A DNA stretch of 64,000 nucleotides, from NCBI GenBank assembly GCA_027605045.1, contig JAQFWX010000059.1, positions 161,855-225,854 of the forward strand, read 5' to 3'. Shown here piece after piece: positions 11,803 to 22,721 of this stretch (the first letter of the stretch is position 1; every line of letters starts with the position of its first letter). A program made the translations under genes and the position numbers. The stretch is from Phallus indusiatus (lineage: Eukaryota > Basidiomycota > Agaricomycetes > Phallales > Phallaceae). Under the pieces are notes generated by a model, which was given only the letters and a program-made list of their open reading frames with translations, was not told the DNA's origin and did no database searches.

Positions 11803-14800
11803 ATTTTCCGAGCTGGTGTCTCAAGATCTTAAGACCCATAAACTTTGGTATCATTCATGTCTCCCCAGGAAGATTAGCTGACAATTATATCTATTTTCTA
11901 AATATCGACACGCCTGCTGAGGTCGCGTTAGTTGCATGTTGATATGTCTTACATAATGAGTGAAGGACTTACAAATTCAAATTCACAATGTTACAATCGT
12001 GCGCCGTTCATTTCCGATATTTGTTCCTGTATCGTTTTTATTGTTCTGTCCGGTTTGTCCGGTTTTCCGAAACAACAACCGTAAAGCTTTTTGGATACTG
12101 GCGACACCCAAAAATTCGCTCCGAGAAGGCCGAGATGTGCGTTGGTGTACGCGTCACACAGCCACAGGCGCCGAAGGCTGATGGAAATGAAAATGCGACA
12201 CCCGTAATACCTCATAGGTTGCTCATAGGCTCATACTATCCGGGCCAACACTCAATAAGTCTCAGTTCTCTGTCTCACTCAACAACAATTCTTATCTCAA
12301 ACATTTTTTCATAACATTTTCTTCACCCGGATCCGAGATCAAACAGTATTTTACGAGTTCTTGCCAAACGGCGACTCGGGGACAACAACAACCGGAAGCT
12401 GTTGAGCTATGAATTAAAGTTGTCCTAAACTCATTCAAAATCCATTATAAAGGCTTCTTTAACAACTCATTTGGCATCACGTATTATAAGACCTTCGAAA
12501 TAACGGCGAAGCGCCGCCGGGGCCGCAGGCGCGTTTGATGTTCAGCCTACATCTGGCAGCGGTCAACATTTGTCAACTGAAAGGTCATCATTTGATCTAA
12601 AGTAACCACAACGATACATAATGCGCCCTTCGGAAGACTCGAAGCAACTTTAAAGGCGGTATATATGTATTATAAAAAGCTTTATCAGTCCTATAAACAA
12701 ACGATATCAACGATCCAGAAGGACGCTCTCATGAGATCTGCGAAGTTAATAAGGACATTCCTTAGTCCCGGCCGGGGATTTTTATGTATGTGGCATGGTC
12801 ATCTTCCTTTTTCTTCACTTTAAAGTCATTCGTAGCCACCGGATAATGCGTTATCCCGTTCTTCGCCAAACACGCATGTCGTCCCGCACGTGAACCACAA
12901 GGAAAATCTGCTCAATCAGACTTCATTCATATCGCTAAACCTCGGTCCAGTTTGAAATATTAACTACTAGCTCCTGTAGATGAAATCAATTTTGTCCAAA
13001 ATCGCCAGACAGATTTGAAGGCTCGGACCCAGACCCGCCAAAAGCAGGCTGTATACCTAACGACAAGTTAACGAGATGATAGCAAAAACGCATGATTCAT
13101 CATGTAAGTTCTTAGCAGTTATGTCTATATAAATTTTGAAAAGTGATCATAACCGAGGGTTATAATTATCCTTATTAGATGAGACTCATATATTCTGCGT
13201 TCCGACGTCGGAATGATGATTTCTTGAACTAAATAATGACACCGAGCTTATACTTTCCGCATCAAATTCGACTTCGAAGGGACAGAGAATGATTGGTCAG
13301 CTTTCTTGAGAAAAAACCACGATAAACGGCGCAGGTACCGCCTAGTTTATGAACAGGATAAATCTAGATTATCTCTTCTTCCTCTCCCGATGCCACGGAC
13401 GCTTAAATATATGTTAGGAGGTTGCCAATCTAGCAACCAGAGACCGCAGTTATAAGTGTCAATCTCTCTCCTTTATGGTATTTCGGAGGTTTCTTGGATA
13501 AGATTATAAGGCTGATGAATAACCAACCGTATAAAAGCAATTGCGCATTGCACTCGTATGCCTTCTTATATCAGATCTGATATATTTACGTATTCAAGAA
13601 CCTAGTAAGCCAGTTATCTTCGACTAAAAATTCTAGTGATACCCGCTCATGTATCCACATAAAAAGGGAAGGGCAGTGATAGCAGTGATGTTAGAGCTGC
13701 AGAAACTCTCACATGCGCCTGAACTTACTAGGATCCGCAGACGTCAACCGAGATCTGCTCGCATCTGGGTGGCTGGCTTAAAGTGAGAACGACATCGTTT
13801 GATGTACTGACCAGTTATCCTTTCAAAAACATCTGATAGACACGAAAGTCCATCCAAACAAGCCACACATACACGAGCTGTTCTGTTAAGCAAGAAATTA
13901 ACGGCGGCGAGCATATGCCCGAGATTAACATGCAAATACCATGAACTTATTGAGTTGTCTCGTGATCAAACACTGGTTACGGGCGTTCAGGAGTTGAAAG
14001 AATAGTGACAAGTCATATCTAAGTCGAGATTCAAAAATCGATTTATTTACACGTGGTGACAAGTCAATTCAACAAGGCTTGTATATATTAAATGTCATTT
14101 AAATTGCAGGCTGTCGAGTTCATATCTTGATCCAGTGACGATTTGCCAAATCACAATTCGAATGGTATGAAGATCTCCAGTGCCACTCTTCGAAGACCGT
14201 GAAAATTGTGCATGTTGTTAAATTTATTAATAACGTTCTGTTTTTAGCAATTCACGTCAACTAAGGTCCAAGAACCGTTCTCGACTCAGAAGAGGCGACT
14301 CATATTGCTCCAAAAAGGCACTCCTATCTGTCAAATAATCTAGTCTTCTTTCATATTAACGCCGCCGCCGCGGCTTCATTGGTGACACTATTGCTATTTT
14401 TCACCATCAGAATCAGAACTGCTCGTCACGGTCTCAGTTGTATAAATCAAGAAGCGGCTCGGATGTGAGCGGATTGTTTAGCATTACCGGTATTATGGGT
14501 GAGAATCATATATTAATCGTGGAAAAAAAAGTTTTCATCTGAGCTGTAGCTCTTCCGAGTTCTATTCCAAGCCAACCAAGTCTGATCTTCTTATTGACAA
14601 CTTGAGGAAAGATGCTTGTTACCATGTGAACAATCTCGGTGATGTGAGATATTTGAATTTATGGCTGACTTGATAATTATGGAGACTTGACAGATAGACA
14701 TTGACTGACCCACTGCTACTAGAGGATTTCAGTAATGAAAGGAGTGCGACTCCTTACCCGAAATCTGAAAGCGCGGCTGTGTTCAATTGTAGACGTCAAG

Positions 14801-15337
14801 ATATTATTTGCTATTGCTCTACCTGCCAGAGTGTCATTTTCTAAAATTAAGTAAATCATCAGCGCCAGACTCCCCGCAGATTAATATCATGGTGTGCTCA
14901 AGCACATATGGTCTTGGAACAATTTTCTCAAACTCTAGATTCCGGATCTATGAGCCAGCTGAAGGGATCCTGCATGGCTACAAATGTGCATGTGATGATT
15001 CGTGTAAGTGCGATGTTTGAATTTCATTGATAACTGTCTCTGTTTACCGCTGGCTTAGGATCTCTAGGGGCGGCTACGTACTGTGAGATATATGCGACTG
15101 AGCTGATTTAGAAGTAGGGATGCCTATATGCATGACTGATAGGAACAGCGTTTGGGTTACAAGCTGTGTGGATGATGATATTGCCAAGCATATTAGCAGC
15201 TGCTTTTCCAATCGTACCACTAGCAGTTCTCGCCTCGCTTTAATCAATCACTGGTAAAGAAATGTACAACACGACCTAAATTCCAAGAATTGTAATTCAA
15301 ATAAATGAAAAATCCTAGTTCCTCAATTTGGTGAAAC
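11803..15337. other. Gene-poor stretch, about 3.5 kb
   Basis: No supported gene on either strand. A short GC-rich patch (about 12505-12535, GGCGAAGCGCCGCC...) stands out against an AT-rich background. I found no transposon ends or transposase remnants. Confidence 0.5.
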
Positions 15338-16108
15338 TTAGGTGCTAGACTTCTTGGTCGCCCAAACCCAATGAAACTTTTCTACAAAACCACCAACAAT
15401 CTCATCTGCGATCTCATCTTCAACGTCCAATCCTTCCTCAATCAAAATATTCAACATCTCTTTATTTTTCTCTATCCCCAGCCCACTCGAAAACATTTTC
15501 GCCCCCATCCAATCGTCCCTAAAATGATCGCCCTCATTTGAACCCAGATTAAAAAGCAGTATCCCACTTTCGCGGATCCACCCACTCATTTTCCGAATCA
15601 TGGATCCCTGTTCATCACTCGGCAGATGAAAGATTGAATAAAAAGCCACCACAGCGTCGAACTTCAACGAATAAGAATAAGGAGAAGACGAAGACGAAGA
15701 TGATGATAGATGTTCTCCTTTTTCATTTTCGTCCTTGTCGCCGCCGAATTTAAAATCAAGGGACATCATATCGCTGCGTATAAGCGTAGCTTCTGGAACA
15801 TGCTCCCGTGCAAGAGCAATTTGAGAAGACGAGATATCGACTCCCGTGACTTTCATCCCGCTCGCAATGAGCTTCTGCGTGGCTGGAACACCCGCTCCAC
15901 AGCCCAGTTCGAGAACATGAGAGCCGGGTCCAAGAATCGCGATGAGTTTGTCAAGATAGGCCATGCGAGTCGTAGTTGGACGGGGTGCGGACCATGCGAG
16001 ATATTTGGGTGCGATGAGGTCGTATCCTTGCTCGACAATCGCTTTATTAGCTTTAGAAGTCTGAGCTTCGGATGATGATGCGGACTCGGGGACGTTCTGT
16101 GAATTCAT
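15338..16108 (-). CDS. Class I SAM-dependent methyltransferase
   Basis: Single exon, 256 aa, ATG at 16108. Motif I is HVLELGCGAGVPAT (about residues 64-77), the SAM-binding glycine loop. An acidic motif II-like VTGVDIS and a motif III-like IRSDMMSLDF follow, then FDAVVAFYSIFHL (motif IV region). The fold is of the UbiE/methyltransf_11/25 type; acceptor substrate unknown. A 25-30-residue Asp/Glu/Ser-rich insertion (GGDKDENEKGEH then a run of serines) sits between motifs III and IV, where a loop is expected. The gene has no intron, unlike its neighbours. It lies 3.5 kb from the GMC gene, so a shared pathway with the P450 and GMC is possible but unproven. Confidence 0.88.
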   Translation of the reverse strand: MNSQNVPESASSSEAQTSKANKAIVEQGYDLIAPKYLAWSAPRPTTTRMAYLDKLIAILGPGSHVLELGCGAGVPATQKLIASGMKVTGVDISSSQIALAREHVPEATLIRSDMMSLDFKFGGDKDENEKGEHLSSSSSSSSPYSYSLKFDAVVAFYSIFHLPSDEQGSMIRKMSGWIRESGILLFNLGSNEGDHFRDDWMGAKMFSSGLGIEKNKEMLNILIEEGLDVEDEIADEIVGGFVEKFHWVWATKKSST

Positions 16109-17303
16109 ATTGATTGTTTTGAAATGAGTTGCAGTTATGAAAAGAAAGGGTTTTGTTCACAAAAAATGACTCGATGTCCGAATTGCCCATATATGGGAGG
16201 GAGCGTCGATTAGTAAGCGCTAAACCTAATTAGGCTAATTAGGTAGGAAGCACAAAATTATGCTGTCGAGTCTGCATGCTTTATGAACAATCACATTCTA
16301 AACTAGATGGTTATTAACGCAAAAATCAAATAATGATATATATTACAAAAACATTTAGGATATCAAATTCTAAATGTTTTAAAAGAAAACGAAACAAAGA
16401 TACACGGAGAGCCCAAAAATGGGAAGAATAGAAAAACATAAGAAATAACGCGGGGGTTCAAACCAAAAAAAACTAAGCTAACATATGACGAAGAATTTCT
16501 AAAGCACCAAAATTTCATTTAAAATATAAAGACAGATCCAGATTCGAGGGACGAGGAGCAAGCCAAGCGCGCATATAAACCCAATTTTCCCCAGGTGTAC
16601 CGTGTCGACGCCAGAAAGGAAAATGGGAAGGGTCTAGTGTGATGATTTAGAAATTGTAGATTTGTTGTGTTTTAATGCTGGTGTTCGATAAAACGATAAA
16701 ATAAATATAGGATGGAGATGGAGAGGCCGGTGCATCGGTGTCTTGCGCGATAATTCCGGCACCCGTCTGTTAACGCATTCAGGATGGATGGGAGTATTAG
16801 AACAGGATAGATACGAGGGGCGAATTGATGATTGATATATTTGATTAGTTCAAAAGCACGAAGTGACGCGTCAATATTGATTGCTTTGCATGTAGGTTAA
16901 CGTCGATTCGAGTTGGGTAGCGAGACGGCTGAGCATATATGGATAAAGATACGATGATTGTTGTATGCATGTGTGGTACGAAGATTTGTGTTTGACACCC
17001 GTTCGACAGCGAAAAGAAAAAAGAAAAAAGAAGATGATATGAATATGATGATATAGATATACGATACGAGATTTTGTGTTTGCATGTTTTGCATAGTCCA
17101 AGTCCGAGTTGTGATGAAAGGAAAGAAGAGAAGAAAAATAGGGTGGATAAAATAACATAGCGAAGAGAGAGAGAAAGAGAGAAGGCGAAAAGAAGACAGA
17201 AAAGCAAGATAAAAAAAAACATAAGACGATCAACAACAACAACAGCGACAAAACAATGGAGATAAAAAAACAAACAAACATCTTCCCAGAAAACAAAACT
17301 TTT
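16109..17303. other. Intergenic: methyltransferase promoter and homeobox 3' flank
   Basis: AT-rich around 16200-16450 (methyltransferase upstream region), then purine-rich simple sequence (runs of GAAAGAGA and AAAGAAAAAAG) at about 17010-17215. That part is probably the 3' UTR or terminator of the minus-strand homeobox gene. Long open frames here are artefacts of the biased composition. Confidence 0.5.
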
Positions 17304-20300
17304 TCAATTATTCCGACTAAACGCCAACAGCAGCATCGCATCATCCAAATTAGTCGTCGCATTCTCTTCACCCTCAACACCAGCTTTAACCGCACTACGA
17401 GAAGAACTTGCACCACCACTTCTATTATTCTGCTGAATACGACCATTTCCACGTCCGTGTTCAGGTTCCGGGGTAATAGCCTCATGCACCTCCCGATACA
17501 TTGTCGTTATCGATGAAGACGAAGAAGAGGACGAGGAAGAAGAAGAAATGCTAGTACGAGTAGTACGAGTAGTAACACGATCGCTGCTATTATCATCTTC
17601 CATCATCTCGATATCGTGTTCGTGATCCACGTCGGCGGAGAGCTGAGAGAATGATGGAGAGGGAGTTTGAGGATGCGTGTTGTACGGACGAATAGGAGAG
17701 CGAGAGGAGTGCCCACGTGCGTGTATCATATGTAAATGCGCCCTGTCCCTTTCTCTATCTCTATCTCTTTCTCTTCCGCTTTCTCTCTCTCCTCCTGCTT
17801 CTTCTTCTCTGAATCTTGGTTTGTCCCGTGAAACGTCACTGCGCACTCTAGAACGCGATTCATCGTATCCATGATAAGGATGAGAACGTGAATGAGAATG
17901 GGTATGAGAGTGAGAGTGGTGATGGCTGGATCTTCGTTGTGGAACAGGCGAGGACGAAGTGGACGATGTACTAGGCAGCATAGACAACGGAGACGGCGAA
18001 CGCACTAAAAGAGGTGATCCAGAGGCCGACCGCGAATGAGGATGTGGATGTCTCCAGCCAGATGAATCATGATGAGCGTATTCATCTCGAACACGAGAAT
18101 GAGAACGAATGTAATGGTATCTTTCTCTCTCTCTTTCTCGGTCCCAATCGCGATCGCGGTCGTAATCCCTGTCCCTGTCCCTCTCTCGGCGCTCGTACTC
18201 ATCATGTTCATGCTCTCTTTCACGGTCGAATTCGCGTTCACGTTCAATATCGGAACGTTTCCTTTTCACAGCACTCGAAGGCGACGAATGCACCGAATGC
18301 GAATGCGATTGCAAAGCAACGGAACGCAGAGAGGGAGAGTGATGATGTGTGTTTGAAGGATGAGACGTCGAGATTGTGTGAGAACGAGAACGAGGCGAGT
18401 CCTGGAATGAAGGAAAAGGTCGAGATTGATGAGGATGAGGATGATGAGCACGGAAAGACTGTTGTTGTTGTTGTTGAGAAGACGCAGAAGGAGGGGGCGG
18501 AAGGAGTTGGGGAGATGTAGTTGGCGTAAGAGTAGTAGATGTACTTCGAACTTTCCGATTATCACATCCCGGACAGTCGCACGGAGCTTGGGCTTGACCT
18601 TGAGAAGAACCTTCCAAAGACGACGACGCTTCATGAGACTGCATCTGCAAAGACGCAGCAGAAACAGTAAACGACACGGGCGTAGGCACAGACCCAGATC
18701 CCGACGGCGTCGTCAGAATTGATCTCTCCCGCTCATCCTCCTCCTCCATTCTAAATCTCTTCTGCGCCACGACGGCGTCTTCACCCAAAGAGGACGACGA
18801 CGAAGAAGCAGCAGCAGCAGCAACCACAGACGCAATTCCAGGTCCTTTCAGCCCCAATCCCAAACCTAGTCCAACCCCCGTATTTACACCCCCACCATTC
18901 ATCATCCCCAAACTTCCTCTCACCGCACCAGCAGAATTACCCACAACATTTCCAACACCAACACCGACGCCACCCCTCCTCCCCTCCCTTTCCCTCTCCT
19001 TCTTCCTAGCCGTCTGCCTCAAATTCCGAAACCAATTCGTCACTTTCCCAAGCTCCATCCCAATCTCTTTACCAAGCCTCGCACGCTCCTCAATACTCGG
19101 ACTAGACGTAATCGCATGTAACCTCCTCAGCGCAGTCAACTGTGTAGGCGTCGGACGAGATCGTTTTGTGCGTGGGATTAAAGAGTGGTGGTGGTGTGCG
19201 TGCGGGTCGTCGTGCATGGTGTGGTGGTGGTGGAGATTGTGCGGATCGTGATGATGTTGGTGGTGGTGTTGGTGGTTGTAGGAGAGATCGGAATCGGATG
19301 GGTGTTGTTGTTGTTGTTGTGATGGATGAATAAGATGCGAATGAGCATGTTGATTATGAGATTCAAAATGTGATGTCGACGACACGGATGTAGTATTACT
19401 TTGCTGAGGCGTATACATCTGAAAGTGGGTTGGTGGCGGGGGCGGTGCACCAGTATCAAGTTCTCTACGCGCATTATACCCTACTTCGGCGGGATGCGCA
19501 CGAGGCGAAGAGTAGTGTAGCATAAACTGCCCCTGTCCCTGACCTTGACCTTGACCTTGACTTTGTCTCTGAGTCGTCTGAGCTTGAACCTGCATCTGCA
19601 TCACCGCAGCCTGAGGCATCGATGCCCCCGACGACTCTTGTTGAGGTGGTGGTGACGAACGCCGTTGATGAGGATGCGACAACGCATTCGGAAGTGGGAG
19701 ATTGATAGCTGAATTCGAAGATGGCGGAGGTGGAAGTGGAAGTGACGGTGGAGGAGATAACGACCGGGTGCGTGTGTATGCAGCGTTAGTAGCAGCGGTA
19801 GGTCTTGTCGATCTCTCTCTTGAGTGACGAGAGTGAGAGGAGTATGGGTACGGATGAGAATGAGAATGGGTTTGAGAGTACCCGTGATGAGAACGGGGTG
19901 GAGGGGGTGAGCGCGAATAGGAGCGACTGTGGTTGTGGCCGTAGGGAGGAGGTGAAGGTGAAAGAGAAGGAGAAGGAGAACGCGATGAAGGCGGTGTGCG
20001 TTTGTTATAGTACCTTTCTCTATCCCTTTCCCGATAATCGTGGTGTGTGGTGTGAGGGTACGAACGGGCATAGGAGTTATGATTGTTAGACCACGGTTCA
20101 GCATTAGCAACGGCCGAGGTTGAGCTCTGGTTTTTCAAGGACGTAGAAGACGATATGATATCTCTAACGGGGTCGATTCGTCTCTGCAGCTGTGGTGGAG
20201 GCAATGAAGGCGTAGGCGAAGTTGCAGGAGGAAGAGAAGAAACAGCAGCAGAAGTAGAAGCGGAAACAGCAGAAACGACGACAGCGACAGAAGGAGAAGA

Positions 20301-22721
20301 AGACGAAGGCGCAGATTTAGTGTCGACATCTACCGAACCGGGTCTAGACTCTCCTCCAGAACGAGACGACGAATCTCCTCTCGAAGTTTTCAACGTCGAC
20401 TGACGAACTGATGGCGTATAATCCTCGTCGTCGTCGTCGTCGCCATCATCACTCTCAAGTTCGTCTTCATCTTCGTAATCTTCGCTATCACCGTCAAGTA
20501 GGTCCTCTTCACCTGCTCGACTTGACCGCGCTCTCCGAGCTCGAGTAGTTTCACCGCCACTTGCAACCTCTTCGTTTGACATTTCCGCGTCCGCTCCAGA
20601 ATCAGCGTCAACATCAACGTCAGCGTCGACATCGACATCAATGTCCGCGTCAGCTTCACCATTCTTGCGTTTTGCCATACTCCGTTGGTTCTGGAACCAG
20701 TTCGTTATAGATTGGTAAGGCCTGAAAAAGTGTTCGAGAGCAGATTAGTTATAACGCATTACGAAATGAAGAATAATAATAATAAAGAAAAAGAAGAAGT
20801 GGAATGAATAGGAGCATGAGAGAGGGGGTGGATGACAAGTCGAATAAACGCGAGAAGTTTCGGGTTGCAGACCGCGGGTCGGCTCATTCATAGAATCAGA
20901 TGAATGAATGAATGATGTCGGGTGAATGATAACAATGGATGCACAGATGGCGTAAAGCTCGAGAATCCGGAAGAAAAACACCTGATTGCGGTATGGGGGC
21001 ACACATGCAACGCAACGCACGCGCACAGGGTGCACACGCGCGAAAAACTGAACTAACGTGTTCATATCGCGAAAGACCGAAGCCGGGGGCGCACATCAAA
21101 ATGATTTTTCTGTTGATTGATTTTTTGATATTTGAAAATGGGATCTGCATTCTTCCGCGCAGCGTGCACCGTGCACACAGTGCCACTTGTGCAATCTAGC
21201 ACATGGAAGGAACTGGTTGGTTGACTCCCCCACGTTTCTTGGGCGTTTAAGAAAACCCAATGGTAACGCGTGATTACGGCTCCGAATTGAAATGATGTCC
21301 TCTTGAGATGCATCCGTAGATGAACGCGCAAACGAGATTTGTCGACTCCATTGAAGTTAAAAGGTGAGAGAGGATAAGAAAGAGTCGAAGTGGAATGAGT
21401 AAGACGATGGTGGAGTATGGGCGTCATGTGGGCGTGTGTGTGTGCATGGAGTGAGTAAGCCACGTCCAAGTGCAGTGCAATCATCTATGCCAAAAGGGAA
21501 AGAAGGGCCCATCGAAATCTAATGATAATGAGTAATGAATAAATGGATGACACAAGATGGCTGGATCGCTCACCTCGGCGTCATTCACGCCGTCATCCCT
21601 TATTCCCCTTCTTCCTCCTCCTCCACGTCACGTCACCTCTCTCACTCTCTCACTCTCTCGCTATTACGAAAAAAGCGGTATGACCTCAGTCCGAGTTTCA
21701 GCTCCCCCAGCCAATGTTTTTATTTTCGGTATCGGTGCCCTGAAAGGTCACAAATCCCGTTCTAATTATTGGTTGCATCGCAAAGAATTGGGAGGGAAAG
21801 CGCGGAGGGAAGGGGATGGGAGGAGCACAGCCCTATTTGACCGGAAAGGGCAAAGTGAACAATTGCAAATTTGCAGAATTGAATGGTTGGTAGGGGATTG
21901 ATTGGCGATGAGGAGTATATGAACGAGATGTTATTTAATGAGGTGCATGGGAACGAATCGTCTTGTTTCGTTGTTGTCGTTTGGCTGGCTGGTTGACTGC
22001 TAACTGCAGATAATACCAAGTTAAGGTTTTGATTTTGATTTTCCTCGCTGATGCGGCGGGTGTCGCGTGGATTGTTTTATTTCTTTTCGGTTTCTGGCTT
22101 GTCATGTCTTGTCATGTCATGTCCGAGACCGGGGGCACGTCGACTGGCCACAGTGCATAGGGTGTAGAGGGGATGTGGGGGGGCAGGAAGGGGAAAAAAA
22201 AAATAAAGAAAAGAAAGAGGAACAAAATGGGCTTACATTCCAATCCGACTGCCAAGTTCCTCCCTAACAACTCTGGAAGGATGTCTAGTCTGTGCATAGA
22301 GCGCCTTCAGCTCTTCCAGTTGAGACGCGGACGGTCTATTGCGCGGTTTAGAAGACCGGTTCATTCCTCCTTCCAAAGTAAAGTTGACTCCAAATGCGTG
22401 CCCGTGGTGCTGGTTGTGATGCTGGTGGTCAGTTGCAGATGGCGTTGTGGTAGGAGTAGACGTGGAGCTATTGGTGTTGGAGTTGCTGTTGCTATTGGCT
22501 GTGGTGGTAGAGGTGGCCGCGGTATAGAGGATAGGTTCAAAGATCGCCGGAGTAGGAGAAGTCGTAGTATGTTGGAATGTTAGTGCTTTAGACAAGGTGG
22601 TAGTGGTAGTAGTAGTAGTAGTAGTAGTAGAGGCGGTGGTAGTGTTGGAGGGCGAAGGTACCGCTGCAGAGGTAGAGGTGGGGGTGGACAAACCGGTTAC
22701 TACGGAGGTTGCAATCGTCAT
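17304..22721 (-). CDS. Large transcription factor with two separate homeodomains
   Basis: Two exons, 22237-22721 and 17304-20721, join at phase 2 across a 1,515-bp intron to give about 1,300 aa. Homeodomain 1 (about 125-182) ends exon 1 at GSRIGM. Splicing continues it as PYQSITNWFQNQRSMAKRK, restoring the WFxNxR recognition helix. Homeodomain 2 (about 679-738) starts RTKRSRPTPTQ and contains VTNWFRNLRQTARKK; it is a typical 60-residue domain with no TALE insertion. The rest is low complexity: Thr/Ser N-terminus, Asp/Glu block after homeodomain 1, Ser/Pro/His-rich linker with polyQ and polyH, and an alternating Arg/Glu/Arg/Asp block at about 986-1030. A CDCPGC motif follows homeodomain 2. It should be a nuclear DNA-binding regulator, possibly developmental (inference). 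I do not recognise a named orthologue. Further small introns within exon 2 cannot be excluded, although its frame is open throughout. Confidence 0.85.
20722..22236 (-). other. Unusually long intron (1,515 bp) inside homeodomain 1
   Basis: The donor GTAAGC at 22236 and acceptor TTTTTCAG ending at 20722 are canonical. An ACTAAT-like branch site lies about 25 bases upstream of the acceptor. The join restores the homeodomain exactly, which is strong evidence that the intron is real. It contains CT-rich stretches (about 21615-21665), a CACGCGC-rich patch (about 21000-21045) and no domain I recognise. Other introns in this window are about 50-80 bp. Confidence 0.8.

Noticed and set aside
16845..17485. 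Cys/Phe/Leu-rich frames that look like membrane proteins
   Set aside because: The sequence is purine/pyrimidine simple repeat in the 3' flank of the homeobox gene. Hydrophobicity comes from TTT/CTT runs.
19601..20110. Long alternative frames on both strands inside the homeobox gene
   Set aside because: They arise from codon-repeat and biased composition. They have no domains and contradict the homeodomain frame.
22173..22583. Plus-strand 136-codon basic frame
   Set aside because: It is antisense to homeobox exon 1, whose frame and domain are certain.
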